Notes: a model not told the origin generated them from the letters alone. DNA of 29,416 nt from a bacterium (GCA_030544165.1 JAUNRP010000002.1:1-29416); one strand, 5' to 3'; shown: positions 22,371 to 29,416, counted from the stretch's first letter. Translations and numbers: made by a program.

Positions 22371-22858
22371 TGGGGGCCGCCACTCAGCCCGCGAACATCG
22401 TGGAGCAACTCCTCGACCTCCCCCTCTGGGTCCTCGTACTGCTCGGGATCTGGATCCTCCTCCACCTGATCCTGGCCACGCTGGCCGTCATGCGGGCACT
22501 CAACACCGCGCAGGAGCAACTCACCGCGCCCAGGCCCGTGTGGATCCTGATCAGCCTCCTCGTGCAGGTGATCGGGCCGGTGGCGTTTCTGTTCGCGGGG
22601 CGCCGGCCTCTCGCGGCTCGGGATCCGCGTGAGTCTGGCGGGTGGTCGCAGTCTCCCGACGGCGGTCACTCGCCTTCCAGCGGAACCTCACCCGCCGCGG
22701 GGCTCGCGCCCGCGCCCACCGCCTCGATCTCACCCGCCCCCGGTCACTCACCCACCGCGGCGCCCGCCCGTGACGCGTCGCCGGCACCCACCGCCGGACC
22801 GGCACCCACCGCCGCCCGCCGGACGGTCGACGAGCTCTACGGACGGGACGGCACGTGA
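22370..22858 (+). CDS. PLDc_N-like two-helix membrane protein with Pro/Ala-rich tail
   Basis: Residues 18-75 form two membrane helices (LPLWVLVLLGIWILLHLILA and PVWILISLLVQVIGPVAFLF) with the arrangement W-x-L...R-P-V-W-I-L-I-S-L-L-V-Q-V-I-G-P, followed by AGRRP. This is the PLDc_N (cardiolipin synthase N-terminal, PF13396) layout. The rest, about 80 residues, is a low-complexity Pro/Ala/Ser/Thr tail with repeated PAP/SP pieces. PLDc_N proteins are common beside ABC exporters. ATG 22370 overlaps the preceding stop; the last four bases overlap the ATPase start (GTGA). Confidence 0.75.
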   Translation: MGAATQPANIVEQLLDLPLWVLVLLGIWILLHLILATLAVMRALNTAQEQLTAPRPVWILISLLVQVIGPVAFLFAGRRPLAARDPRESGGWSQSPDGGHSPSSGTSPAAGLAPAPTASISPAPGHSPTAAPARDASPAPTAGPAPTAARRTVDELYGRDGT

Positions 22859-23811
22859 CCACGCCAGCGATCGCCGTCGACGGGCTGGTGAAGCAGTACG
22901 GACAGACCCGGGCGCTGGACGGCCTGAGCTTTGAGGTGCCGCGCGGGAGCGTGTTCGGGTTCCTCGGGCCGAACGGGGCGGGCAAGACCACCGCCATCCG
23001 GATCCTGCTGGGGCTCGGACACGCGGACGCGGGCTCGGCCCAGATGCTGGGCGAGGACGTACTGGCGGACCCCGTCTCCGTTCGGTCCCGGGTGGGATTC
23101 CTCCCGGACGTGCCCACGTTCCACTCGTGGATGCGGACGGGTGAGGTGCTCGATTTCGCGGCCTCGCTGTACGGGATGGATGCTGCGGTCGCGAGGAAAC
23201 GGGCACCCATGCTGCTGGACCTCGTGGGGCTGACCGGCGTGACATCCCAGGTGGGCGGGTTTTCTCGCGGCATGAAGCAGCGCCTCGGGATCGCCCAGGC
23301 GCTCCTCCACTCCCCCGAACTTCTGATCCTGGACGAGCCCACCTCCGCGCTCGATCCGGTGGGCCGCCACGAGACGCTCGAGCTGATCTCCACGCTGGCC
23401 GGGAGGGCAACCGTGTTCTTCTCCACCCACGCACTGGGTGATGTGGAGCGGGTGTGCGATCGGGTGGCCGTCCTGGACCGTGGACGGGTGGTGGCCAGCG
23501 GCGCCACGTCTGAGCTGCGGCAACGCTACGGCGGGGCCCAGCAGGTCCGGCTGGTCACGGGCGCGGATGAGGCGGAGGTGCGCGAGGCGTTCGCTGGGGA
23601 GGCATGGCTGGTGGGGGTCGAGGCGGAGCCGCCCTCCCATACCCGCGAGGCCGGGATACTGCTGGCGGTGAACGATCCGGCCGCTGCGGCACACCGGATC
23701 CCCGCGGTGGTGGCGGGGCGGGGCTGGGCGCTGCGGCGCCTGGAGCCCGTGGAGGCCTCCCTCGAGGACGTGTTCGTGGAACTCGTCTCCCGCCAGGGGG
23801 CGCCCCGATGA
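22855..23811 (+). CDS. ABC transporter ATP-binding protein
   Basis: The 318-residue ATPase has Walker A GPNGAGKTT (38-46), the signature region GGFSRGMKQRLG (usual LSGG replaced by FSRG, as in many drug and antimicrobial-peptide exporters), Walker B LLILDEPT and the switch His in FFSTHALGD. Residues after about 225 form an extra C-terminal domain as in bacitracin/Nod-type ABC ATPases. Start GTG 22855 overlaps the upstream stop. Its stop overlaps the permease start (ATGA). It should energise the following ABC-2-type permease; substrate unknown. Confidence 0.95.
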   Translation: MTTPAIAVDGLVKQYGQTRALDGLSFEVPRGSVFGFLGPNGAGKTTAIRILLGLGHADAGSAQMLGEDVLADPVSVRSRVGFLPDVPTFHSWMRTGEVLDFAASLYGMDAAVARKRAPMLLDLVGLTGVTSQVGGFSRGMKQRLGIAQALLHSPELLILDEPTSALDPVGRHETLELISTLAGRATVFFSTHALGDVERVCDRVAVLDRGRVVASGATSELRQRYGGAQQVRLVTGADEAEVREAFAGEAWLVGVEAEPPSHTREAGILLAVNDPAAAAHRIPAVVAGRGWALRRLEPVEASLEDVFVELVSRQGAPR

Positions 23812-24563
23812 CCGGCTACGGACCCATGCTGGCCAAGGAGTTCCGCGAGTTCGTGCGCACGTGGCGCATCTGGGCACTCCTCGGGGTGTTCGCGTTCTTC
23901 GGGATCGTGGATCCGGTGATCTCACGGTTCACGCCGGAGATCCTCGCGAGTGTGCTGGGCGATCAGTTGCCCGTCCAACTCCCCGAACCCACCCACCTCG
24001 ACGCCGCGGCCCAGTGGACCGGGGACCTCACCCAGCTCCTCATGCTGGTGGTACTCGGGATCGCGGCGGCCTCCATCGCGGGCGAGGTGGCGCGCGGCAC
24101 CCACGTCCTGCCCCTGACCAAGCCCCTGACGCGGCCCGCGTTCGTGCTCGCCAAGGTGAGCTGCGTCGTCGTGATGACGGCGGTGGCGGCAGCCGTGGGA
24201 ACGGGACTCGGATCGGTGGTCACGCTCCTCCTCTTCGACGGCGTGGACCTCCTTCCGCTGTGGACCGCGGTTGGCGTGTGGTTCGTGCTCGCGCTCGTGC
24301 TGATCGCGGTGACCGTTGCGGCGGCGTGTGCGGTCTCCAGCACCGTGGCCGCGCTCGGAATCGGGTTCGGCGTGCACGTGCTATTGGGGATCGCGGGGAT
24401 GTGGGGTCCGGCGCGGTCCTACTCCCCCGCCGGCCTCGCGGACGCGGTGGGGCGTGCGGCTGCGGGGGCGTCTGTTCCGGTGTGGCCGCTGGTGGGCGGC
24501 GTGGTGGTGGCCGGAGCGGTGCTCCTGCTGGGGCTGGTGGTGTTCCGGCGGCGCGAGTTGTAG
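23808..24563 (+). CDS. ABC-2-type transporter permease
   Basis: The 251-residue protein has about six membrane helices and the ABC-2 layout: LAKEFREFVRTWRIWALLGVF at the N-terminus, then LLMLVVLGIAAASIAGEVAR with GTHVLPLTKPLTRPAFVLAK, typical of the PLTRPxxxLAK turn in this family. Later helices are MTAVAAAVGTGLGSVVTLLL, VWFVLALVLIAVTVAAACAV and VGGVVVAGAVLLLGLVVF. ATG 23808 overlaps the ATPase stop. It forms the membrane part of the exporter controlled by PadR. Eight bases separate its stop from the stop of the convergent gene. Confidence 0.9.
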   Translation: MTGYGPMLAKEFREFVRTWRIWALLGVFAFFGIVDPVISRFTPEILASVLGDQLPVQLPEPTHLDAAAQWTGDLTQLLMLVVLGIAAASIAGEVARGTHVLPLTKPLTRPAFVLAKVSCVVVMTAVAAAVGTGLGSVVTLLLFDGVDLLPLWTAVGVWFVLALVLIAVTVAAACAVSSTVAALGIGFGVHVLLGIAGMWGPARSYSPAGLADAVGRAAAGASVPVWPLVGGVVVAGAVLLLGLVVFRRREL

Positions 24564-24570
24564 GAGCAGC

Positions 24571-25209
24571 TCAGAGGTCCAGCCACCACGTGTCAGCATC
24601 CAGCAGCCAGTGGTTGCGGAACATGAGCGCCCGCTCGATGCCGGCGGCCACCGAGGCGGCCGTGAGGGCCGTGTTGAGGGCGGGATTGAGTTGGATCGGT
24701 GAGGTGAAGGTGCCGATGTTCTCGGCCACCCAGTCCATCCGGGTGATGACCTCCAGGAGCTGGGGCGCGAGAACCACGAGGCCGAGGATCAGGATCGCGA
24801 TCGCCGCCCAGCCGATCAGCCGGCTCGCGAGCGGGTGGCGGCGGTCGAATGAGGCGCGGCGCCCCTCCGCCGATTTCGGGTGGGGCTGGAGCTGGTGCTC
24901 CTCCCCGCTTGTCAGCACGTAGTGGACGCGCCTGGTGCCGAACGTGCTGAGGGCCACCTCGATCCCCCCGCCCTCCACGGGGAACGTGGCGGGCAGCGTG
25001 GCCACGGCGTGCTGGATGCCATCGCGGTAGAGGCGGCCGTCCCAGTCCAGGTAGTCGATATCTACGGTGTACGTATGGGTGCTGCCGTCCTCGGCGGGGA
25101 TCTCCAGGGAGAACAGCGAGCGGTAGGCGAGCTGCCACCAGCGCAGGGGCTTGAGGGGGCTGCCGTCCCCCTCGCGGATGCGGCGCCTGCCGCGCTTGCC
25201 TCGTGCCAC
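24571..25209 (-). CDS. Hypothetical membrane protein
   Basis: The 212-residue protein starts with a strongly basic segment (MARGKRGRRRIREGDG), then a soluble region with beta-strand pattern (THTYTVDIDYLDWDGRLYRD, GGIEVALSTFGTRRVHYV), one membrane helix near 133-155 (LIGWAAIAILILGLVVLAPQ), and a C-terminal helical part ending with FRNHWLLDADTWWLDL. The soluble part may be a stand-alone domain of unknown fold. ATG 25209 has weak upstream signals. No family was recognised. The gene converges on the exporter operon. Confidence 0.7.
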   Translation of the reverse strand: MARGKRGRRRIREGDGSPLKPLRWWQLAYRSLFSLEIPAEDGSTHTYTVDIDYLDWDGRLYRDGIQHAVATLPATFPVEGGGIEVALSTFGTRRVHYVLTSGEEHQLQPHPKSAEGRRASFDRRHPLASRLIGWAAIAILILGLVVLAPQLLEVITRMDWVAENIGTFTSPIQLNPALNTALTAASVAAGIERALMFRNHWLLDADTWWLDL

Positions 25210-25257
25210 GGTGCCCCACTCTAGGTGCCGGGTGAGTGTGCCGCCGAATCGGGGTGG

Positions 25258-25393
25258 TCAGGTGCCGCTGGGCGGCACGTGAGGTGGGACGTCACGGGCG
25301 GCGGGACGTTGGGTGTGGCCGGACCTCACGGGTGGCGGAACCTTACGTGCCGCAGGGCGTCAGGTGCCGCAGAAGGTCACGTGCGGCGGGCAC
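25258..25393. repeat. 17-bp tandem array, eight units, overlapping the end of selO
   Basis: Eight units start at 25258, 25275, 25292, 25309, 25326, 25343, 25360 and 25377, an exact 17-base period. Examples are TCACGGGCGGCGGGACG (third), TTACGTGCCGCAGGGCG (sixth) and TCAGGTGCCGCAGAAGG (seventh). The seventh and eighth units lie within selO; the seventh begins with the selO stop codon. On the minus strand the seventh unit encodes F-C-G-T-stop, the sixth P-C-G-T-stop and the first P-S-G-T-stop in their own frames. The rest is the spacer to the membrane-protein gene. A weaker ninth unit may follow at 25394. Confidence 0.85.
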
Positions 25394-26760
25394 CCCGACG
25401 GCGGCGGCTGGGTCAGGTCCTCCATGCCGGGCTGGTCCGTGAACGGGTTCCGTAGCGCGGTGACCAGCCGGTTCAGTGGGGTGAGATCCCCGGTGGTGGC
25501 GGCCGCGAGCGTGTCCTCGACGATGTGGTTGCGCGGGATGTAGATCGGATTGACCGTGTTCATCTCTGTTGCGGCGCGGGCGGGGTCTCCGATTGTGGCA
25601 CTCCAGCGTTCGTGCCACTGGGGGAAGCCGGAGTCCTCTGGGAAGAGGTCCGCCGCAGTGCCGGCGGCGAGGGCGCGGAAGAAGAGGGTGTAGTCGATGC
25701 GGTGGCGCTGGAGGAGGGTGAGGCATTCGCTCGTGAGCTCCGGATTCGGGCTCGGGAGACCGAGCTTGGCGGCCATGCGGTGGCCGATCTCGCGCTCGTA
25801 GTCGGCGGCGAACTCGTTCAGGAGTTCGGTTACCGGTTCAACAGCGTCCTGGGGATCCTCCGCGATCAGGGGAAGCAGGGTCTCTCCGAACCGGGCGAGG
25901 TTCCACTGGGCGATCGCGGGCTGGTTGCCGTAGGCATAGCGGCCGGCGTGGTCGATGGAGGAGAAGACGGCGCGGGTGTCGAAGGCATCGAGGAAGGCGC
26001 AGGGTCCGAAGTCCATCGACTCCCCCGCGATCACCATGTTGTCCGTGTTCATCACGCCATGTACGAAGCCGATCGACATCCAGTCGGCGATCAGGGACGC
26101 CTGCGCCCGGCACACGTGACGGAACAGACCAAGGTAGGGGGCGTCGTCGTCGGAAATTGAGGGGACGTGACGGGAGATGGCGTAGTCAGCGAGGCGGCGC
26201 AGGACGTCTGGGCCGCGGGTGGCGGCGAATTGGAAGGTGCCCACGCGGATGAGGCCGGTGGCGACGCGGACGAGGAGGGCGCCGGGTTGGGGACCGCCGT
26301 CGCGCCAGACGGGTTCGCCGGTGGTGAGGACGGCGAGGGCGCGGGTGGAGGGGATGGACGCGGCGTGGAGGAACTCGCCCACGAGGAATTCTCGGAGCAT
26401 GGGGGCGAGGACGGCTTTGCCGTCGCCGCCGCGGGAGAAGGGGGTGGGGCCGGAGCCCTTGAGATGGAGGTCGCGGAGGGTGCCGGTGGTGTCTCGGCGT
26501 TCCTCGAGGAGGAGGGCGCGGCCGTCGCCGAGGCGGGGGCTGTAGTGGCCGAACTGGTGGCCGGAGTAGGCGTGGGCGAAGGTTTCGGATTCGGGGCTGG
26601 CGCCGGTGAGCCAGTGGATGCCGTCTGGAGTGCGGAGGTGGTCCGGGTCCAGGCCGAGCTCTGCGGCGAGGGGTTCGTTGAGGACGGCGAGCTCGGGGTT
26701 GGGGGGCGGTTGCGCGCGCCAGGCGAGCGAGAGCTCGGGGACGGCCTGGGCGAAGGTCAT
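25360..26760 (-). CDS. selO: SelO, protein adenylyltransferase (AMPylase) pseudokinase
   Basis: SelO transfers AMP from ATP to Ser/Thr/Tyr of target proteins, in a redox-sensitive way. The 466-residue protein has the family N-terminus (PELSLAWRAQPPPNPELAVLN), the ATP-binding K101 in LKGSGPTPFSRGGDGKAV, the R-A-L-A-V family segment (STRALAVLTTGEPV), HGVMNTDNM (234-242) and the metal-binding D250 in MDFGPCAFLDAF. It ends with TFCGT; Cys464 stands at the position taken by selenocysteine in animal SELENOO. It is slightly shorter than E. coli YdiU (478). ATG 26760 gives the normal start. The last codons and the stop lie in a 17-bp tandem array. Confidence 0.95.
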   Translation of the reverse strand: MTFAQAVPELSLAWRAQPPPNPELAVLNEPLAAELGLDPDHLRTPDGIHWLTGASPESETFAHAYSGHQFGHYSPRLGDGRALLLEERRDTTGTLRDLHLKGSGPTPFSRGGDGKAVLAPMLREFLVGEFLHAASIPSTRALAVLTTGEPVWRDGGPQPGALLVRVATGLIRVGTFQFAATRGPDVLRRLADYAISRHVPSISDDDAPYLGLFRHVCRAQASLIADWMSIGFVHGVMNTDNMVIAGESMDFGPCAFLDAFDTRAVFSSIDHAGRYAYGNQPAIAQWNLARFGETLLPLIAEDPQDAVEPVTELLNEFAADYEREIGHRMAAKLGLPSPNPELTSECLTLLQRHRIDYTLFFRALAAGTAADLFPEDSGFPQWHERWSATIGDPARAATEMNTVNPIYIPRNHIVEDTLAAATTGDLTPLNRLVTALRNPFTDQPGMEDLTQPPPSGCPPHVTFCGT

Positions 26761-27014
26761 CTGGCCAGCCTACGTGGCGGGGTGTCGAGGTGGCGGCTCG
26801 GGGGGTCTGGCTCTGTCCGCGCCGCGCCCCTATTCCCGCCTCCTCTTTCCCGCCATTGCCGGTCCCGTCGTCCTTGGATGATCGCCGCAGCGGCACCATT
26901 GCCCTCGAGCTCTTCCACCGTTGCCGTTCCCACTCCCTTCCAATCGTCAGCGCCTCTCTGCCACTCCACGAATATAACGATTTGATAACAGTCACAGTAT
27001 CCTTCATAGAACAC
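26761..27014. other. Divergent spacer between selO and the HNH gene
   Basis: About 290 bp separate the two starts. The left half is GC-rich with no supported gene; the right half is notably AT-rich (around 26960-27049, ATATAACGATTTGATAACAG) and carries the HNH promoter and SOS box described separately. No terminator-like hairpin was found. An AT-rich island of this kind marks the promoter of the HNH gene. Confidence 0.5.
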
Positions 27015-27043
27015 TTGTTCGACGCTGTGATGACGACTAAAAT
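27009..27043 (+). promoter_or_regulatory. LexA-type SOS box overlapping HNH gene promoter
   Basis: GAAC-ACTT-GTTC (27009-27020), extended to AGAACACTTGTTCGA, matches the actinobacterial/Bacillus-type LexA box (CGAAC-N4-GTTCG) with one flank mismatch. The -35 TTGTTC (27015-27020) is inside the box, followed by a 17-bp spacer and -10 TAAAAT (27038-27043). The predicted start at about 27050 is the A of the ATG, so the transcript should be leaderless. LexA bound here would block the -35. Confidence 0.78.
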
Positions 27044-27049
27044 TGGTAC

Positions 27050-28699
27050 ATGACGTCGGGGCAGGTGAATCTACGATCCACGGGAGAGGTTCTCTCGGTG
27101 GTGGTGGCTGCCCTGGCCGCGGTGGATCACGGCTCTCGGAGGAATGCCACGCACGCGGAGCGTTTGGAGTGGCTCTCCGTGGCGAGAGACGCCGTCCGCC
27201 GGATGGATGGTCTGCTCACAACCTTGGTGGCGGAGGCGGATCGCGCTGGATCCTCCACCGTGGTGGCCGGTACTCCCACCACCACGTACATGGCCCAGGA
27301 CGGGAGGACCTCATCCAAGGAGGCCACCACAGCAGTCCTCCGCGCGAAGGATGTTGCTTCACGTAAGGCTGTTCAGCGCGCCACCCTCTCGGGCGAGATC
27401 GGCACGGGGCAGGCTGCCGCGATCACCAAGCTGCTCCGAGAGTTGCCACGCGATCTGACCGCTGAGCAGAAGGAAACCGCCGAGGAGTTCCTCCTCAACA
27501 AGGCAGCAACAACTCCTGCTGCGGGCATTCCGCGCCTCCGGAAGGCAGCGCTCGAGGCCGCCCGGCCAGAGACGGAGGACACCCGTGAGGCGGAGATGCA
27601 GCGGCTTGAGGAGCAGCGTCGGCGCGCTGTCCGTAATCGGTCCCTGCGCTTCGACGACGATGGGGACGGCTCGATCACGTTCCGTGGCTCGCTGCCCTAC
27701 CTTGAGGCAGAGGGCTTCCAGAAGCTCATCGAGGCGTACGTGGAATCCCGGCGGCGCACGGCCCGTCGGAACGGCAATGACGAGTACACCACCACCTCCC
27801 AGCGGCAGGCGGACGCACTGACGGACCTCGTGGCGCAGCACGCTGCAGCAAACGGGCAGTCAGACTCACGCCTCCCCCAGCTTGGCGGTGAGATACCACG
27901 GGTCCATGTGACGATGCGCGAGGCCGATCTCCGTTTGCTCGGCGAGCAGGCAGGCCTCCTCGAGTCCGGCGCAGAGATCAGCCCGGGTGAACTTCGGCGC
28001 CTCATCTGCGATGCGGAGTTGGTGCCAGCGGTGTTGGGGACCGGATCTGAGGTGCTCGATCTGGGGATGAGCGCGCGGTTGGTGTCCCCCAAGATCCGCA
28101 GGGCACTGGTACTGCGCGACGGCGGATGCGCCTTCCCGAGCTGTGACGCACGTGCGGCCCGGTGCGAGGCCCACCACATCGTTCCCTGGTGGAATGGAGG
28201 GCCCACGGCCCTCACCAACCTGGTGCTGCTCTGCCCCCACCATCACGGGATCGTGGAACCGCCGCGCTTCCACTCCAGATCGCATCCGAATCGTTGGACG
28301 GTCCGGATCGGTGCCGATGGGCTGCCCGAATTCACCCGGCCGAAGGGATTGGAACCGCTCGATCCAGGGCGAGGTTTGGCGAGCGCGGCACCCACTGCTC
28401 CCGAGCCGCTGACTCCCCTGCGAGAACCCGAGGTGCTCGCAGCCGTGGGAGAACTTGAACCGCTGACTGGCTGGCCAGAGCCAGATTCATCGTCGGATCC
28501 CGGAGAGCCCAAGCCACTGGGTGGTGGCCGAGAACGCCAGTCGTCGTCGGACCCGGGAGAACCCGAGCCGTCGCCCACTGAACGACAACTCGGTGACGAG
28601 AGTTCGCCGTCGGACCCACGCGGGCCGAGCGAGCCGCGTCCCCTCTGGCCCGACTTCGACAACCCAGGCCCGCCGCCCCCCTGGGCGATGGTGGGCTGA
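27050..28699 (+). CDS. DUF222/HNH endonuclease-domain protein (13E12-repeat type)
   Basis: The 549-residue protein has an N-terminal DUF222 helical domain (about 1-300; VRRMDGLLTTLVAEADRAG, GSLPYLEAEGFQKLIEAY) and an HNH endonuclease motif at about 357-402: RDGGCAFPSCDA, CEAHHIVPWWNGGPT and NLVLLCPHHHGIVE, with the H-H, N and H-H-H residues and two CXXC-like cysteine pairs. A Pro/Glu/Ser-rich tail of about 130 residues has repeated SSSDPGEP-type units. This family is greatly expanded in actinobacteria (the 13E12 repeat of M. tuberculosis). ATG 27050 is the predicted transcript start. Cellular role unproven; SOS control suggests DNA damage response. Confidence 0.92.
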   Translation: MTSGQVNLRSTGEVLSVVVAALAAVDHGSRRNATHAERLEWLSVARDAVRRMDGLLTTLVAEADRAGSSTVVAGTPTTTYMAQDGRTSSKEATTAVLRAKDVASRKAVQRATLSGEIGTGQAAAITKLLRELPRDLTAEQKETAEEFLLNKAATTPAAGIPRLRKAALEAARPETEDTREAEMQRLEEQRRRAVRNRSLRFDDDGDGSITFRGSLPYLEAEGFQKLIEAYVESRRRTARRNGNDEYTTTSQRQADALTDLVAQHAAANGQSDSRLPQLGGEIPRVHVTMREADLRLLGEQAGLLESGAEISPGELRRLICDAELVPAVLGTGSEVLDLGMSARLVSPKIRRALVLRDGGCAFPSCDARAARCEAHHIVPWWNGGPTALTNLVLLCPHHHGIVEPPRFHSRSHPNRWTVRIGADGLPEFTRPKGLEPLDPGRGLASAAPTAPEPLTPLREPEVLAAVGELEPLTGWPEPDSSSDPGEPKPLGGGRERQSSSDPGEPEPSPTERQLGDESSPSDPRGPSEPRPLWPDFDNPGPPPPWAMVG

Positions 28700-28866
28700 T
28701 GAGAAGCGCCAGCGCCGGTTGGAGTTCCCGCGGGTCAAGGTCGACTGTCGCCTGCGCGGAGTGGTTGCTCAGTTTCGCTGATCCGTCGTCTCGGCGGGGC
28801 CCCGTCCGCCGCTGATGCAGAATTGGTGCACCAGGACTCGATGAACGATCGAGGGGAGACCTAGCA

Positions 28867-29223
28867 ATGACACAAGTCGCCGATCACGATGCCTACATCG
28901 CCGCAGCGCCCGAGGCGTTCCGCCCCGTGCTGGAACGTTTACGCGCAGGTCTGGCGCACGCCCTGCCGGACGCAGAGGAGATCGTGGCGTACAACATGCC
29001 GGGCTTCAAGATCGGCGATTCGGTCATCGCCAGCTACGCGGCCTTCAGCAAGCAGTGCGGGCTGTATTGCCTCCCAGGAGCCATCAGAGAGTTTGCCGAC
29101 GAGATCGCCGCCGCCGGCCTCAAGGCAACGAAGACCGGGGTCACCTTTCCGCCACACAAGCCGATTCCGGACGACCTCGTCGAACGGTTGGCGCGGGCCT
29201 CGCGCAAGGAAGCCGCAGCCTAA
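28867..29223 (+). CDS. DUF1801-family protein
   Basis: The 118-residue protein begins with DHDAYIAAAPEAFRPVLERL, continues with LPDAEEIVAYNMPGFKIGDSVIAS and ends with KATKTGVTFPPHKPIPDDLVERL. This is the DUF1801 (YdhG-like) family layout: a frataxin-like alpha/beta fold with E-x-I-x-Y-x-M-P-x-F and a final T-x-x-F-x-x-x-x-P-I-P. Function is not established. ATG 28867 follows GAGGGGAG 8 bases upstream. The upstream 160-bp spacer has a CGGCGG-N8-CCGCCG hairpin (28792-28811) without a T-run, possibly ending the HNH transcript. Confidence 0.88.
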   Translation: MTQVADHDAYIAAAPEAFRPVLERLRAGLAHALPDAEEIVAYNMPGFKIGDSVIASYAAFSKQCGLYCLPGAIREFADEIAAAGLKATKTGVTFPPHKPIPDDLVERLARASRKEAAA

Positions 29224-29330
29224 GGGCTCTCCGAAGCTCAGGGCCGAGCACCCCGGGCCCCCGCTCAGGGCTTGAGGGCTCACCCACGCTCTGGGTCGAG
29301 CTCCCCGGGCCCTCCGCTCGGGCCCCGGAG
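29224..29330. repeat. 52-bp imperfect tandem duplication
   Basis: Two copies begin with GGGCTC at 29224 and 29276, a 52-base offset. They share segments such as GCTCAGGGCCGAGCACCCCG against GCTCTGGGTCGAGCTCCCCG, each followed by GGCCC and CCGCTC. The second copy can fold through GGGCCC (29307-29312) and GGGCCC (29320-29325). The duplication fills the space between the DUF1801 stop and the tRNA terminator. Confidence 0.7.
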
Positions 29331-29338
29331 ATGACAAA

Positions 29339-29368
29339 GCCTGGTCATAGCATTGGTAATGACCAGGC
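29339..29368 (-). terminator. Terminator hairpin downstream of tRNA-Pro
   Basis: A perfect 10-bp stem, GCCTGGTCAT (29339-29348) with ATGACCAGGC (29359-29368), has a 10-base loop. It begins six bases downstream of the tRNA 3' end on the minus strand. Only TTT follows on that strand, so it is a strong hairpin with a short T-tract. Confidence 0.75.
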
Positions 29369-29374
29369 AATTTG

Positions 29375-29416
29375 TCGGGCTGGCGGGATTTGAACCCACG
29401 ACCCCTTGACCCCCAG
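29375..29416 (-). tRNA. tRNA-Pro (anticodon GGG), 3' part only
   Basis: Reading the minus strand from the window edge gives CTGGGGG, an anticodon loop with U33 and GGG as anticodon, then TCAAG as the 3' anticodon stem and a GGGTC variable loop. The T arm is GTGGG-TTCAAAT-CCCGC and the 3' acceptor strand is CAGCCCG with discriminator A at 29375. Anticodon GGG and discriminator A fit tRNA-Pro. CCA is not encoded (CAA follows). The 5' half lies outside the window, so the anticodon stem pairing cannot be checked. Confidence 0.85.

Noticed and set aside
25360..25380. Selenocysteine in SelO
   Set aside because: The position is encoded by TGC (Cys), and the only TGA is the terminal stop after G-T; no selenocysteine insertion element is indicated.
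25258..25393. CRISPR-like array
   Set aside because: The 17-bp units are directly adjacent with no unique spacers, are degenerate, and no cas genes are present.
26167..26985. A 272-codon Gly/Ala/Glu-rich frame on the plus strand
   Set aside because: It is antisense to selO, whose catalytic motifs are intact, and its composition is that of a mirror frame.
28792..28811. CGGCGG-N8-CCGCCG as a terminator of the HNH gene
   Set aside because: It has a six-pair stem without a T-run in DNA where such pairings arise by chance; mentioned only as a possibility.

Overview
The window is high-GC DNA from an actinobacterium. The best evidence is a block on the minus strand from about 20.1 to 14.9 kb that follows a gene order known from Mycobacterium tuberculosis (Rv1822 to Rv1830): pgsA, a DUF881 gene, sbp, a second DUF881 gene, garA (FHA) and two MerR regulators. 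GTG starts, ATGA overlaps, a LexA-type SOS box and a DUF222/HNH gene fit the same phylum. The respiratory genes suggest a facultative anaerobe that can reduce nitrite to ammonium. Genus cannot be told from the sequence.

Layout. (1) 1-268, minus: a DUF1905 gene cut by the window edge. (2) 512-6393, plus: a tightly packed operon for respiratory nitrite ammonification, nrfH-nrfA-TPR protein-resB-ccsA-ResA-like thioredoxin. It encodes the quinol-oxidising tetraheme anchor, the pentaheme nitrite reductase and a System II haem-attachment machinery. (3) 6394-11486: an accessory zone of single genes on both strands. It holds a vestigial small reading frame, an unrecognised protein, an alpha/beta hydrolase, a DUF808 membrane protein, trmO, a DUF2461 gene, an orphan Phd antitoxin beside a 13-codon toxin remnant, and an RNHCP protein. 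(4) 11487-14857, minus: aldo/keto reductase, membrane hydrolase, polytopic membrane protein and PAP2 phosphatase, the last three overlapping. (5) 14893-20104, minus: the conserved actinobacterial block, lacking gcvH and the DUF151 nuclease gene usually found in it. (6) 20235-21090: a SHOCT protein and a convergent lipoprotein. (7) 21187-24563, plus: a five-gene overlapping operon of PadR regulator, HAAS-like protein, PLDc_N-like protein, ABC ATPase and permease. (8) 24571-26760, minus: a membrane protein and SelO (protein AMPylase), whose 3' end lies inside a 17-bp tandem array. (9) 27050-29223, plus: an SOS-controlled DUF222/HNH gene and a DUF1801 gene. (10) The 3' part of a tRNA-Pro(GGG) gene at the right edge, minus strand, with its terminator.

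The most notable points are: the exact-period 17-bp array in which units re-encode the C-terminal end of SelO; the orphan antitoxin whose 24-bp palindromic operator fills its promoter spacer; three genes predicted to have leaderless mRNAs; a CXXCH motif at the catalytic haem of NrfA; and a garA homologue that lacks the usual double-threonine phosphorylation motif. No CRISPR array, complete insertion sequence, rRNA or prophage was seen.
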